Shown here one piece after another: positions 45,467 through 55,651 of a stretch of DNA of 64,000 nt (positions are counted from its first letter, which is position 1; the number at the start of each line of letters is the position of its first letter). The stretch is from positions 1 to 64,000 of the forward strand of contig CATQHC010000009.1 of the NCBI GenBank assembly GCA_958295775.1, written 5' to 3'. The DNA is from Chloroflexota bacterium. GTDB lineage: Bacteria > Chloroflexota > UBA11872 > VXOZ01. The notes beneath the pieces were generated by a model, which was given only the letters and a program-made list of their open reading frames with translations, was not told where the DNA came from and did not search any database. A program made the position numbers and the translations under genes.

Positions 45467-46600
45467 TCACAGCAATTTGCCCTCGTCGTGCAGCCGCCAC
45501 GCGGCGTCGATCAGCGCCCACAAGCCGCCGCTCACTGCCGCATTGCCCCCCAGCACCACGGGAATGTCCGCACGCCACGCTGCGCGCGTGAGCGCCCGCG
45601 TCGCTTCGTCACCAATCTCCTCAATCAGTCCCAGATCGGAGGCAAAGCGATCATGGCCGTTAACCTTGCGGCCGCTATGGGCAAAGAGCACGCGCGAGTC
45701 GAGAAAGAGCGCGTCTCCCATCTGCGCCATCGCGGCAAAGAAGGCCGCCGGGCCTACCTCCGCCAAGTAGAAGCCAAGTAACGAGCGCACCTCACGGGTG
45801 CTCGTGCTCATGCCGCGCTCTTCCGAGAACACGCGAATGCGGCAGGCCATGTCCCGCCGCAACAGCGGCCATAGCTGCGCACTCACGCGGCCGGCCAAGA
45901 CAACTTCCTCATGCGGTCGCACGAACGTCGGCATTGCCTCGCGCAGACGCGCGCGCACCGGCGCCAAGCGCTGCGCCACGGACTCTTGCGCAACATAGGT
46001 CCGCGCGGCCGGGCCGCAAAGCGGATGCAACGCCAGCACGGCAAGATCGGTGGGTGTGTCGATATCAAACATGGCCGGAATCGTGGGTTCCAGCGGCTCA
46101 TGCCGGAGATTTGCTGCCAGCGCCAACTGCCGCGCCAAACCGTTATCGCGCTTCTCCGGCAGATTGACCGCAGTCAAGGCGCTGCCGGGATGAAAACCGA
46201 TGAAATCGGCAGAGAAGAAATTGTTGGCGGTGACACCGTGGTCGAGACGCGCTACCAGGTCCCGGAGCGCCCCCAGTTCGCTAGCGGAGAGCAAGGGACT
46301 GCTGCCGCCGCCAATGTAGAGCACGCGCGCCAGGCGGTACCGGGCTACGATATCCGCCAAGGTTTTGCCAAAGTGAAAGTTGTCGCCGCTATCCGTCGCT
46401 TCAACCTTGACATTTGAGCCAATACCGCTGAACGACTCCGGCTGCGCGGCGGCTACAACAATTGGGTCAAATCCACCCACAGCCTGTGCCCGTGCCACAA
46501 GATCATGGGCAATGGCCAGATGGCTGTCATAAACCAATCGCTCCAGCGCGCTGGCGCCCTGCTTGCCTGCAAAGAGCACGAGACCGACGTCTTCAGCCAT
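45467..46600 (-). CDS. Putative nucleotidyltransferase-like protein
   Basis: The 377-residue protein has features of a MobA/CofC-like NTP-transferase: an alpha/beta N-terminal half and the motif AMFDIDTPTDLAVLALHP, typical of the metal-binding DxDxPxD segment. However, the LAGGxSxRMG loop is replaced by LVLFAGKQGAS. The C-terminal half (about 170 residues) is of unknown type. It may belong to a cofactor-assembly pathway, but nothing next to it supports a specific one. Start region lacks a strong ribosome-binding site. Confidence 0.5.
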   Translation of the reverse strand: MAEDVGLVLFAGKQGASALERLVYDSHLAIAHDLVARAQAVGGFDPIVVAAAQPESFSGIGSNVKVEATDSGDNFHFGKTLADIVARYRLARVLYIGGGSSPLLSASELGALRDLVARLDHGVTANNFFSADFIGFHPGSALTAVNLPEKRDNGLARQLALAANLRHEPLEPTIPAMFDIDTPTDLAVLALHPLCGPAARTYVAQESVAQRLAPVRARLREAMPTFVRPHEEVVLAGRVSAQLWPLLRRDMACRIRVFSEERGMSTSTREVRSLLGFYLAEVGPAAFFAAMAQMGDALFLDSRVLFAHSGRKVNGHDRFASDLGLIEEIGDEATRALTRAAWRADIPVVLGGNAAVSGGLWALIDAAWRLHDEGKLL

Positions 46601-46784
46601 CTACATGACTACTTTCGGCATTGCATGAAAGACCGGTGCAGGAAAGACTCAGAAGCGCCAACTACGCGCAATCCGACACACGTAACACTGTTTGGTGCAC
46701 AACGTTAGGTGTACAACCCCATTGAGCATACCAGCGTTATCTTGGCCTCTAGTCTCGCTTCCACCGGATGGACTCTCCCTACGA

Positions 46785-47071
46785 GAGACCTTTGCGTAAC
46801 TTTGGCCAGCGGCGCAAGGCTTACCCCCTCTCCCGCTGGAGACCTTTGCGTAACTTTGGCCAGCGATGCAAGAATTACCCCCTCTCCCGGCGGGAGAGGG
46901 CCGGGGTGAGGGGAAATCTTGCCAATCCGGTTCCAGTTCTCTGACAATCCTATGGAAACTTGCATCCTACCGACAAAAACGTATAGGTCTATGGGAATAT
47001 CACCCTAACCTCTCCCGTGAGGGAGAAGCGACTTTCTCACTTCGGCAAGGGTTACGCAAAGGTCTCCTACG
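46785..47071. repeat. Cluster of tandem and inverted repeats
   Basis: Two 54-bp units starting GAGACCTTTGCGTAAC lie at 46785 and 46839 in tandem. An inverted copy (GTTACGCAAAGGTCTC) follows at about 47050-47065. Inside is a 9-bp stem CCCTCTCCC/GGGAGAGGG (46880-46888 and 46892-46900) and a weaker one at about 47011. The gap 46601-47323 has no gene I can support. Confidence 0.75.
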
Positions 47072-47102
47072 AGGTGTGCCCCCTTCGACCAGCCCATCCA
47101 TG

Positions 47103-47131
47103 TCCGGTAGCGCAGGTTTGCAACCTGCGCC
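47103..47131. repeat. Dispersed palindrome GGTAGCGCAGGTTTGCAACC
   Basis: Identical over 29 bp to the copy at 35575-35603, which lies inside a coding frame; this copy is intergenic. Confidence 0.85.
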
Positions 47132-47323
47132 CTCCTTGAATCACGAAGTCCTCACGAATCCCCGCTCTTGCTACAAGAAAGCCTAGTGCAACTACACAGG
47201 TTATGCGCCCGCCGCTACGAGCAGCCTGCATACAAATAGCCGCCAGATGAAATACCGTGGTACTCATCCGGCGGCTGTCATTATTCTCTATTGCCGCTGC
47301 AGCCGCACGCAGGGAGATGCAGC

Positions 47324-47635
47324 TTACATGTAGCCGTATTCCATTCGAATCTCTTCGGACATCATCTCCGGCGACCATGCCGGGTCCCAGACGATCTCCA
47401 CATCCACCTCTTCCACGCCCTCGAGGTCTTCGACAACCTGGTGTACCTGCGCGATAATATACGGCCCTGCGGGACAACCGGGGAAGGTGAGCGTCATCTT
47501 GATCTCAACGTCATTATCGCCGTCTTTGGTGTTGATTTCGTAGATAAGGCCCAAATCAACAATATTGACGCCCAATTCGGGATCAATGACTTCCTTCAAA
47601 CCCTCACGTATGACATCTTCGCCAACAATTGACAT
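47324..47635 (-). CDS. MIP18/SufT-like Fe-S assembly factor
   Basis: The 103-residue DUF59 protein has the family signature VIDPELGVNIVDLGLIY and LTFPGCPAGPYI, whose Cys is the conserved Fe-S- or metal-linked residue, then VEIVWDPAWSPEMMSEE. Members (SufT, MIP18, PaaD-like) help insert iron-sulfur clusters. The start at 47635 is preferred with AGGAGA 7 nt upstream. It stands alone with no suf or isc genes nearby. Several Fe-S enzymes (KorB, SdhB, aconitase) in the window could be clients; that is inference. Confidence 0.88.
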   Translation of the reverse strand: MSIVGEDVIREGLKEVIDPELGVNIVDLGLIYEINTKDGDNDVEIKMTLTFPGCPAGPYIIAQVHQVVEDLEGVEEVDVEIVWDPAWSPEMMSEEIRMEYGYM

Positions 47636-47717
47636 GTAGTGGTCTCCTGGCTCCAAGCTTGGTGCTACCCTCTTTTCTTCATACTACCAATCGCGAGGGC
47701 ACTCTCGCAATTGGCTG

Positions 47718-48425
47718 CTAGTCAACTTCACGCGCGTAGAGTTCCAGGATGCTCCCCGCGAAGCCGGTGGCCGCCGGCGACGCGAGAAAAGCCAATGCGT
47801 CGGCAAACTCGTCCAGGGTCACCGCGTGACGCAGGTCTTCCGCATCGAGGTACTGCTCCGCTTCCTGCGTTGCAATTGTGCCTGCCACAAGGCACGTCGG
47901 CACTATGCCGCGTTGCTTATAGTCGCGGGCAATACCCTTTGTAAATGTGACCACCGCGGCCTTGCTCGCGCCAAAGAGCGCGCGTCCCGGCGCGGGATCA
48001 AGGGCGCTGCCGCCGGCAATTGTGACGATGTGTCCCTGCCCCTGGTCCAGCATGACAGGCAACACCGCGCGGACAAGATTGTACGTTGTGTAGAGGTTCG
48101 CCTCGATCTGATGCTGGAGGTCTGCGAGACTCGTCTCGGTAAATTCACGCTGATGGAAACTGGCAGAGAGGAGCGTCGCCGCATCCAGGCTGCCAAACGC
48201 GGCGCAGGTCTGCTCCACTGCGCGCAAGGCGTCATCCGGCTGCGAAAGATCGGCCTCGATGCCGAGCACTTTTTCTCCATTGGGAATTTGATCCAGCACG
48301 GCTTGCAGGCGACCGCGATCCCGGCTGGTTGTCGCCACCCGATAACCAGCCTTGAGAAACGCCGCAATCACGGCCTCCCCCGTGCGCGCGGCAGCGCTGC
48401 CAATCAGGATTGTTCGCCCTTCCAT
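47718..48425 (-). CDS. Divergent SDR-family protein with altered catalytic Tyr
   Basis: The 235-residue protein has an SDR fold, but the cofactor loop is LIGSAAARTGEAV in place of TGxxxGxG, and the YxxxK catalytic pair reads FGASK: Phe has replaced Tyr, with Lys kept. A Ser lies 11 residues before the Phe in GGSALDPAPGRALF. The lost Tyr predicts no classical reductase activity, so it may bind or do another reaction. A poorly conserved non-catalytic member is possible. No partner is apparent. Confidence 0.65.
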   Translation of the reverse strand: MEGRTILIGSAAARTGEAVIAAFLKAGYRVATTSRDRGRLQAVLDQIPNGEKVLGIEADLSQPDDALRAVEQTCAAFGSLDAATLLSASFHQREFTETSLADLQHQIEANLYTTYNLVRAVLPVMLDQGQGHIVTIAGGSALDPAPGRALFGASKAAVVTFTKGIARDYKQRGIVPTCLVAGTIATQEAEQYLDAEDLRHAVTLDEFADALAFLASPAATGFAGSILELYAREVD

Positions 48426-48620
48426 TACAGACCAATCTCCCCTCGCGGTTCTTGGCTCAGAGTTCAGCAGACTTTCGATTTGCTGCTACGCACACATCAC
48501 CGGCGGACTTCAGCGTTTGCCCATGCATCTATGGGGCCATTAAATCCACCGTTGTAGTGCGTTCGGCGCGTGGAGACATTGCCCAACACCTCAACAAGCC
48601 GCACGAGTCTTGGTCACGGC

Positions 48621-49589
48621 TCACTCTCCCGCCAGCGCGTAGCACGCATCAACCAGCACCATGGCGCGGTGCATGTCTTCCAGGGCAGCCAAGGGGGCAA
48701 GTCCCTCCCGGTACGCTTGCAGCGTGTCCTTTACGAAGTCTTGATAGAGACCCGGCACTGAGTGTCCGCCGCGTTCCTCAACGCCGTCCTCGGTGATGAT
48801 GCACGTGGCGCCGTCGCGATACGTCACGTAGGTCTTGCCGTCGCTCACGTTCCAGACCACGTCGGCGGCATCCGCGGGGTATGTATAGGCTATCTCCACA
48901 TTGGTGAAGGCGTCATCGTCACCGCAAAACGTCACGTTGGCGTACTCCTCAACCGGAATTCCCGGCGTGATGCGGCGCAGATGGGCGGAGCCCACACGCA
49001 CCTCTTTGCTGCCCGTAAACCAGCGAAAGAGGTCTGCGTAATGCACGCCGAGGTTGCGCAGCGCGCCGCCGCCGGATTCTTCCGCCTTGAGCATCCACGG
49101 ACAGCCGGAGTCTACGTAGCGCTGCACCGGGCCGCCGGCGTAACGAAAGTGACCGTGCCGAATTTGCCCCATGCGTCCGCTTTCGCGCAGTTCCATGACG
49201 GCCTGAGAAAAGGGCGCGGCGCGGTTTGTAAGCGGAATGGCTACGAAAACGTCATTCTGCTTTGCAAGTGAAATCAGCCGGTTGAATTGACTTGCGTCCG
49301 TGCCGAGCGGTTTTTCAATTACAAAGGGAATGCGCCGCTCAAGGAGATTGGTAGCGATTTCGGGCTGCAGTCGGTAACGCCCGAAGGCAAAGACGAAGTC
49401 GGGCCGCTCTTTCTCCAGTAATTCCACGTATTCCACATACGGCGTGCAGCCGGAATATTGCCCGGCGAATCGTTCCGCGTAGCCCGGCTGCTCGTCCGAA
49501 ACCGCCACCGGCGTAATGCCGAGCTCCGTAAACGCAGGCAGGTAGAGCGGCACGTGCCAGTGGCTAATCTCAAGAATCGCTATTCGCAT
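48621..49589 (-). CDS. Gfo/Idh/MocA family oxidoreductase
   Basis: The 322-residue protein has MRIAILEISHWHVPLYLPAF, a weak version of the dinucleotide loop, VSDEQPGY at the second strand and PFVIEKPLGTDASQFN with the catalytic Lys. It is the shortest of the seven family members in the window. GGGAGC lies 11 nt before its ATG. Substrate unknown. Confidence 0.83.
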   Translation of the reverse strand: MRIAILEISHWHVPLYLPAFTELGITPVAVSDEQPGYAERFAGQYSGCTPYVEYVELLEKERPDFVFAFGRYRLQPEIATNLLERRIPFVIEKPLGTDASQFNRLISLAKQNDVFVAIPLTNRAAPFSQAVMELRESGRMGQIRHGHFRYAGGPVQRYVDSGCPWMLKAEESGGGALRNLGVHYADLFRWFTGSKEVRVGSAHLRRITPGIPVEEYANVTFCGDDDAFTNVEIAYTYPADAADVVWNVSDGKTYVTYRDGATCIITEDGVEERGGHSVPGLYQDFVKDTLQAYREGLAPLAALEDMHRAMVLVDACYALAGE

Positions 49590-49840
49590 CGGTTATTCAA
49601 GCTCCCACGGAAAGTGTTATTCAGGCAACTCAACCGCAACCGCTTACTTCACTAAGATCCAAGCGCACGAACAGCCTGCCGGGCGCCAGGTCTCTTCTAC
49701 GGGAGACTCTGGAATTCGCCAAGGCCCTTCGCGATGACACGGCTGGGCTTCGTCCCTATCAAGCCGCGTTTAGCCCATTCACAAGCTCAGGGGAAACGGC
49801 AGCGTTTACAAGAGGATTTCCACGAGCACCCGTTAGACCT

Positions 49841-52621
49841 CTATCCCGCCCCGCCGTTACCGCCGTCGGCAAGCAAATCCCGCAGCACGTACTGCAGCAC
49901 CCCGCCGTGACGGTAATAGTCCACCTCGATCGGTGTATTGATACACGCGGTTGCGGTGAATGTCTTCTCGTTGCCGGCGGCGTCGCGCGCGCGCACGGTT
50001 AGTGTCTTGCGCGGCGCCAACCCCTCGGCAATGCCCTCAATCGCAAACGTCTCTTTGCCGGTAAGACCCAGCGTCTCCGCCGTCTCACCCTCCTCGTATT
50101 GCAGGGGCAGCACGCCCATGCCGATAAGGTTGCTGCGGTGGATGCGTTCGTAGCTTTCGGCAATCGCGGCGCGCACGCCGAGGAGCAGCGGTCCCTTGGC
50201 GGCCCAGTCACGGCTGGAACCCATGCCGTAATCTTTGCCCGCGAGTACCACGAGCGGCACCCCGTCTTGCTGATACTGCATAGCCGCGTCATAGATTGTC
50301 GTCTCTGTTTCGTCAGGGAGGTGGAGGGTCCACCCGCCTTCCCGCGACACGAGTTGATTGCGCAACCGCACGTTGGCAAACGTGCCGCGCATCATAACTT
50401 CGTGATTGCCGCGCCGCGAACCGTAGGAGTTGAACTCCCGGGGCTGTACGCCTTTGTCGATGAGGTACTTGCCTGCGGGACTGTCCTTGGCGATGGAGCC
50501 TGCGGGAGAAATATGGTCGGTCGTCACCGAATCACCAAGCACGGCGAGCACCCGGGCGTCCGTAATATCGGGCGGATGCCCCGGTTCAGCCTCCATATTC
50601 GCAAAGAACGGCGGCCGCCGCACGTAGGTAGACACCGGATCCCACTCGAAAAGAGTGCCTTCAGGTACTGCCAGCGTCTCCCACTCCGACATGCCTTCGA
50701 AGACCTTGTCATATTGCTGGCGGAACATCTCCGCATCCACCACCCGCGCCATCGCATCGGCGATTTCGCGCTGGCTGGGCCAAATGTCGCTCAGGTAAAC
50801 CGGTCGTCCGTCACCATCGTACCCGATGGGGTCGTTCGTTAGATCTGTGTTGACCGTGCCCGCAAGCGCGTAGGCCACGACGAGCGGCGGTGAGGCAAGG
50901 TATGAGGCCCGCACCAAGGGGTGAATTCTGCCCTCAAAGTTGCGGTTGCCGCTCAGCACTGCCGCAACCGCCAGTTCATGTTCGCTAATCGTCTCTTCCA
51001 AGGGTGTCGCCAACGGGCCGCTGTTGCCGATGCACGTCGTGCAGCCATAGCCCACCAGATGAAACCCTAGCGCTTCCAGATGCGGCACCAGGTCCAGCTT
51101 TTCCAGGTAGTCCATGACCACTCGCGAACCCGGGGCGAGGCTAGTTTTTACCCACGGCTTGCGGCCTATGCCGGCCGCGACGGCCTTCTGCGCCAGGAGA
51201 CCCGCGCCAATCATCACGGCGGGGTTGGAAGTGTTCGTGCAACTCGTAATCGCGGCAATAACCACCGCGCCCTCGCCAATTCTGGCGGGCACGCCGTCCA
51301 GCGAAACGTCAACATTCGCGGCCGGGTCCGCAACGGCAACCGCGCCGCCAACCTGCGTAGCCGCACTCGCAGCGCCGTTTCCGCCTGCGGCGCCATTGCC
51401 ATTGGTCTGCGCAAACTTTTCCGGGTACGCCTCAAGGAAACTCTGCCGCACGCCGTGCAACGGCACCCGGTCTTGGGGACGCTTGGGACCGGCCAAGCTT
51501 GGTTCAACCACCGACAAGTCAAGCTCCAAGGTATCGGAGAACACCGGCTCAGGATCTGAGGGACGGTAGAACATCCCCTGTTCCTTGCAGTACGCTTCGA
51601 CAAGCTGGACCAGATCTTCATCGCGTCCCGTCAGGCGCAAGTAGCGAAGGGTCTCATCATCCACCGGGAACATACCCACCGTAGCCCCATACTCCGGGGC
51701 CATATTCGAAATGGTGGCACGGTTCGGCAAGCTCAGCGATGCCATGCCGGGACCGCAAAACTCTACGAATTTGCCAACAACTCCTCGTTCCCGCAGCATC
51801 TGCGTTACCGTGAGCACGAGGTCGGTGGCGGTCGCGCCTTCAGGAAGCTGGCCGCTCAGGCGAAAGCCGACCACATCCGGCACTAAGAGTGAAATGGGCT
51901 GGCCGAGCATCACCGCCTCGGCCTCGATGCCGCCCACGCCCCACCCCAGCACGCCAAGTCCGTTGATCATCGTCGTGTGCGAATCCGTACCCACGAGTGA
52001 ATCGGGATAGGCCACCAGTTCACCGGCGCGCATGCCGGCAAAGATCACGCGTCCGAGATACTCTAAGTTAACCTGATGCACGATGCCCGTATCCGGCGGC
52101 ACGATGCTAAAATTGTCAAACGCCTTCTGCCCCCAGCGGAGAAAGGCGTAGCGCTCTTGGTTGCGGGCAAATTCGCGTTGGGCGTTGATGGCAAAGGCCT
52201 CCGAAGTTCCGTACACGTCCACCTGCACCGAGTGATCGATGATGAGATCGGCCGGTTGCAGGGGATTGATGCGATCGGGATCGCCCCCCAGGTCACTGAT
52301 TGCTTCCCGCATCGCCGCTAAGTCAACCACCGACGGCACGCCGGTGAAGTCCTGCAGGATCACCCGCGCCGGAGTGAAATTGATCTCCCGCGCATCCGCT
52401 TGGTGCGGGTCCCAATTCGCCAGCGCGACCACGTCATCCCGCAATACCGAATGCCCGTCCTCGGTGCGCAGTAAACTCTCGATCAGCACTTTAATCGAGA
52501 AAGGAAGCTGCGCCACGTTGCCAACGCCCGCCTGCGCCAGCGCCGCCAGACGATAGATCGCATAGGCGTTCCCACCGACAGAGAACGTTGACTTGCTGTC
52601 AAAGCTATTCACAGTGTTCAT
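49841..52621 (-). CDS. acnA: Aconitate hydratase A
   Basis: The 926-residue monomeric aconitase has the Fe-S ligand segments [12 protein letters not shown] and [11 protein letters not shown], the bipartite swivelling C-terminal domain ([18 protein letters not shown]) and an N-terminal [13 protein letters not shown] start. An Ala/Gly/Asn-rich insert ([13 protein letters not shown]) lies near the middle. It interconverts citrate and isocitrate through cis-aconitate. GAGGGA lies 4 nt before the ATG at 52621; the frame is open back to 52672. It completes the TCA genes 28 kb from the main block. Confidence 0.95.
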   Translation of the reverse strand: MNTVNSFDSKSTFSVGGNAYAIYRLAALAQAGVGNVAQLPFSIKVLIESLLRTEDGHSVLRDDVVALANWDPHQADAREINFTPARVILQDFTGVPSVVDLAAMREAISDLGGDPDRINPLQPADLIIDHSVQVDVYGTSEAFAINAQREFARNQERYAFLRWGQKAFDNFSIVPPDTGIVHQVNLEYLGRVIFAGMRAGELVAYPDSLVGTDSHTTMINGLGVLGWGVGGIEAEAVMLGQPISLLVPDVVGFRLSGQLPEGATATDLVLTVTQMLRERGVVGKFVEFCGPGMASLSLPNRATISNMAPEYGATVGMFPVDDETLRYLRLTGRDEDLVQLVEAYCKEQGMFYRPSDPEPVFSDTLELDLSVVEPSLAGPKRPQDRVPLHGVRQSFLEAYPEKFAQTNGNGAAGGNGAASAATQVGGAVAVADPAANVDVSLDGVPARIGEGAVVIAAITSCTNTSNPAVMIGAGLLAQKAVAAGIGRKPWVKTSLAPGSRVVMDYLEKLDLVPHLEALGFHLVGYGCTTCIGNSGPLATPLEETISEHELAVAAVLSGNRNFEGRIHPLVRASYLASPPLVVAYALAGTVNTDLTNDPIGYDGDGRPVYLSDIWPSQREIADAMARVVDAEMFRQQYDKVFEGMSEWETLAVPEGTLFEWDPVSTYVRRPPFFANMEAEPGHPPDITDARVLAVLGDSVTTDHISPAGSIAKDSPAGKYLIDKGVQPREFNSYGSRRGNHEVMMRGTFANVRLRNQLVSREGGWTLHLPDETETTIYDAAMQYQQDGVPLVVLAGKDYGMGSSRDWAAKGPLLLGVRAAIAESYERIHRSNLIGMGVLPLQYEEGETAETLGLTGKETFAIEGIAEGLAPRKTLTVRARDAAGNEKTFTATACINTPIEVDYYRHGGVLQYVLRDLLADGGNGGAG

Positions 52622-52834
52622 CAATTCCCTCGGATTACGTGCCAACAATCTCAACACAAGCCTGAGGCTCACTCAGTGTCCTCAATAGAGGATACTACAA
52701 ACGGCTCACTTCAACACGAGACAACACCGCGCCGCCACCGATATATCACTCGTTAGCTGTTTGTTGCGTCGCTGCCTGCGGAGTATAGTATGGTCACTTA
52801 GGCAGCGCTGTATTGTGTCGCCTTGGAGACGCAA

Positions 52835-53668
52835 GTGAAACTATCGCTTTCGGGCCGCATCGTTGAAGCCGAAGACGTCAAGGACCGCGCCTCGCTAGAC
52901 TTTAGCGGCTTGGCCCAGCTTGCCGCCGGCGTTGGTTTCCAAGCGGTCTGCGTGCGGCCCACCCACCTTGCGAGCACAACCCCGCTGGAACGCGTCCACG
53001 AGATGCGCGCCGTCCTCGAACGGCACGGACTGGCCGCCTCGATGGTCACCGCGGACGCTCGTGTGCCACGCGAAGGAAGCGGGCTGGATGCGGGTGCGCC
53101 GTTGCGCAATCTCGGCCCAATTCTGGAACGCGCCCACGCCCTCGGCGCTGACCTCATTCGCGTAGGGGTAAAGACTGAGGATGACATCGCAGGGGCACGG
53201 CGAGCGGCGGACGAAGCGCGCGAGTACGGCATTCGCCTCGCGCAACAGACCCATACCCGGACACCGTTCGAAACGGCCGCCGGCTGCCGTGAAATGATCG
53301 ACCGTATCGACCGAGCCAACTTTGGCCTCATCGTCGAACCGGCGAACTTTGCGCTCTGTGGCGAGGACTACGGCCCGGCGGCCCTGGCGCGGCTCGGCCC
53401 ATCTGTCTTCAATGTCTACGTACAGAACTTGCGCGTCACGGCAAGTGGCGATTCAGCCGTCGAGACTAATCACGGCACGATTCGCTACGAACGACTGGTG
53501 ATTGGCGACTCCGCAGGAATTGACATGCCTCGATTCATTGAAGGGCTCTCCGCCATCGACTATCAGGGCTACGTCACCTCTCACCAACCGGCGATCGCGG
53601 GCATGTCCGAGCACGCCCTGTGCGAGCAAGTGTATTCCGCACTGGCCCGGATCATCACGTCTGCGTAG
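52835..53668 (+). CDS. TIM-barrel sugar phosphate isomerase/epimerase-like protein
   Basis: The 277-residue protein belongs to the AP-endonuclease-2/xylose isomerase-like TIM-barrel superfamily: GADLIRVGVKTEDD, ANFGLIVEPANFAL, FNVYVQNLRV and GYVTSHQPAIAG are typical strand-end segments with candidate metal Glu, Asp and His. Members isomerise keto sugars or inositol-derived compounds, and often sit next to Gfo/Idh/MocA enzymes, as here. Start is GTG at 52835 with GGAG 6 nt upstream; a TTG at 52823 is possible. Confidence 0.75.
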   Translation: MKLSLSGRIVEAEDVKDRASLDFSGLAQLAAGVGFQAVCVRPTHLASTTPLERVHEMRAVLERHGLAASMVTADARVPREGSGLDAGAPLRNLGPILERAHALGADLIRVGVKTEDDIAGARRAADEAREYGIRLAQQTHTRTPFETAAGCREMIDRIDRANFGLIVEPANFALCGEDYGPAALARLGPSVFNVYVQNLRVTASGDSAVETNHGTIRYERLVIGDSAGIDMPRFIEGLSAIDYQGYVTSHQPAIAGMSEHALCEQVYSALARIITSA

Positions 53669-53852
53669 TAATCGCGTTGCCGCAAAGTGGCTGGAGGTTC
53701 CTGCAATTTCATTCGCTTGGATTGAGTTGCAAGGCTATCCTCGATTGTTTGTGGTATGCAGCCCTGGCGAGGGAACGCTATACTAACGGAAACAACCCGT
53801 CAACGCAGTGCGAAGCGCAAGTTCGCACTTCTCAGAAGGGGAGGGGAATGCG

Positions 53853-54269
53853 ATGGCATCGACTTTGGTTCACGTAGGTGTACGCGCCAGCGACATTGAC
53901 AAGACGATACACTTTTGGCGCGACGCGCTCGGCCTTGAAGTAGTAAACGAACTCCACCATGGCTACGATCTCAGCGACGGCTATCACAATTTCCGGGTTT
54001 TCCAACACGAAGGACCCGACCGCCCGGATCACGTGTCCGGCATGCTCGACTACTTGCACATCGGTGTAAAAGTCTCGGACTTGGCGGAGGCTGCCACGCG
54101 GCTCGCCGACCTGGGCTACGAGATATTTTGGGAGGGCGTGAGCGAGGGCCAAGAGTACTCCTACGATCCGTCAAAGCCGCCGTCCGGCTCGTTCAAGGTG
54201 GAAGACCCCGACGGCATTGTCGTAGACGTGACCGCCAGCGACGACCAGTGGCCGGGAGTGGAACTTTGA
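53853..54269 (+). CDS. VOC/glyoxalase superfamily protein
   Basis: A 138-residue protein with the VOC fold: STLVHVGVRASDIDKTIHFW, GMLDYLHIGVKVSDLAEAA and FKVEDPDGIVVDVTA near the C-terminus. His and Glu/Asp in these segments fit the metal site of dioxygenase/lactoylglutathione lyase relatives. The ATG has GGGGAGGGG upstream. The stop overlaps the next gene's TTG start, suggesting co-translation. Substrate unknown. Confidence 0.8.
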   Translation: MASTLVHVGVRASDIDKTIHFWRDALGLEVVNELHHGYDLSDGYHNFRVFQHEGPDRPDHVSGMLDYLHIGVKVSDLAEAATRLADLGYEIFWEGVSEGQEYSYDPSKPPSGSFKVEDPDGIVVDVTASDDQWPGVEL

Positions 54270-55363
54270 GCAAACAGTATCGGGTCGCCATTATTGGCAC
54301 CGGCCGTATGGGCGGCCTCATTGAAGACGAGCAAGATATCCGCGGCTTCATGACGCCTTACGGCCACTACCCCAGCTATGCGTCCATGCCCGAGACCACC
54401 GTTGTTGCCGTTGCCAATCGCGGCAAGGAACGGTTGGAACGATTCTGCAAGCGTTTCAACTTTAGCAACGGCTATCTCGATTACCGTGAAATGATCGAGA
54501 AGGAGAAGCCGGACATTGTAAGCGTCACCACGCCCTCGTTCGCCCGCGCCGAACCCATCATCTTTTGCGCCGAGCATGGCGTGCGGGGCATCTTTTCCGA
54601 GAAAGGACTGTGCGCGTCGCTCGCAGAGGCCGACCGCATCCACGAGGCCGTGACGCGTAACAACGTCGCCTTCAACTGGGGCACCCAGCGCCGCCATCAT
54701 GACGCCTACAAGCGGCTGCGCGCCGCCATTCTCGACGGCGCAATTGGCAAACCGCTGCACGCCTTTGTGTACTTTCGCACGGACATTATCAAGCACCATC
54801 CGCACACCATCGATGCTGCCAACATGATGTTGGGCGATCCCAAGCCGACGTGGGTAGAAGGACGCCTGGTGGATCCGAGCGATGCCAGCGTCAGGAATAA
54901 CGAACGCGCGTCCGCGCCCTATGACGCCGAGAAACACGCTTTCGTGCCGAAGCAGGGCCAGGAGATTGCCGACCCCATGGTGGACTTCTTCCGCATCGGC
55001 TACGAGACCGGCCAGGAGAGCTACTTCATTCCCACGCCGGGACCGTTTGACGTGGAGGTCCGCGGCACTGAGGGGCGGGCGCTCGCCTTGGACAACGGCA
55101 TCAACACGCGCATCCAGCGGCCGTTGCGGCGCGGCGATGAATTGGAGGAGACGATCATCCATGCCATCGGCGATGGGCCGACGGTAACAAACATCCGGAA
55201 TCTCATACGCGAGATTGAGACCGGCGAACGGACCGACGGCAACATCGACCGCGTCATGCAAACGGTGGAAGCCCAGTTCGGGGTCGCGCATTCCTCCCTG
55301 CAAGGCGGCGCACGGGTGACGGTTCCGGTCGCTGATCGGAGTCTCTATATCCCCGGCGGCTAG
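54266..55363 (+). CDS. Gfo/Idh/MocA family oxidoreductase
   Basis: The 365-residue protein has YRVAIIGTGRMGGLIEDEQD (a canonical GxGxMG loop) and VRGIFSEKGLCASLAEAD, where the catalytic-region EKP reads EKG. The start is TTG at 54266 within the stop of the preceding VOC gene, with GGAG 7 nt upstream; the open frame extends further back but only as a VOC-gene shadow. A relative of the next two genes in sequence and domain order. Confidence 0.87.
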   Translation: MSKQYRVAIIGTGRMGGLIEDEQDIRGFMTPYGHYPSYASMPETTVVAVANRGKERLERFCKRFNFSNGYLDYREMIEKEKPDIVSVTTPSFARAEPIIFCAEHGVRGIFSEKGLCASLAEADRIHEAVTRNNVAFNWGTQRRHHDAYKRLRAAILDGAIGKPLHAFVYFRTDIIKHHPHTIDAANMMLGDPKPTWVEGRLVDPSDASVRNNERASAPYDAEKHAFVPKQGQEIADPMVDFFRIGYETGQESYFIPTPGPFDVEVRGTEGRALALDNGINTRIQRPLRRGDELEETIIHAIGDGPTVTNIRNLIREIETGERTDGNIDRVMQTVEAQFGVAHSSLQGGARVTVPVADRSLYIPGG

Positions 55364-55462
55364 AGTCTGGCGCCAGAGCCCGTTCACCATTCGATCTGTC
55401 GGCGAACTCAGGACCGGAAATCCCAAGGCGAACGGTTTGGTACATTGGCTGCTGGTTCGCCA

Positions 55463-55520
55463 CTCCGGCGAAAGCCGGAGACCAGAGACCGGGAGAAGAT
55501 TGATTCCCGCGAAGTCGGGA
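55463..55520. repeat. GAAA-tetraloop palindromes upstream of the tandem oxidoreductases
   Basis: CTCCGGC-GAAA-GCCGGAG (55463-55480) has perfect 7-bp arms, and a weaker TTCCCGCGAAGTCGGGA element lies near 55504-55520. They belong to the same family as 7269 and 32389. No gene is visible in 55364-55651. Confidence 0.7.
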
Positions 55521-55651
55521 GGAACGGTTTGGGTCGGCATCTGGCGATTAATTGCAGCCAATAATCACGTAGGCGTTGACAGGAAAGTCTGTTTGAAGAC
55601 CAGTCTCGACTCTGTGGCATAGGCGGCCTGAAAGAAAGAGGAGCAATTTGC

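Noticed and set aside
46785-47131. CRISPR array
   Set aside because: Repeat units are 54 bp, contiguous, partly inverted and lack regular spacers.
54161-55561. 466-codon minus-strand frame opposite an oxidoreductase
   Set aside because: Antisense of the Gfo/Idh/MocA gene 54266-55363, whose sense strand carries all family motifs.
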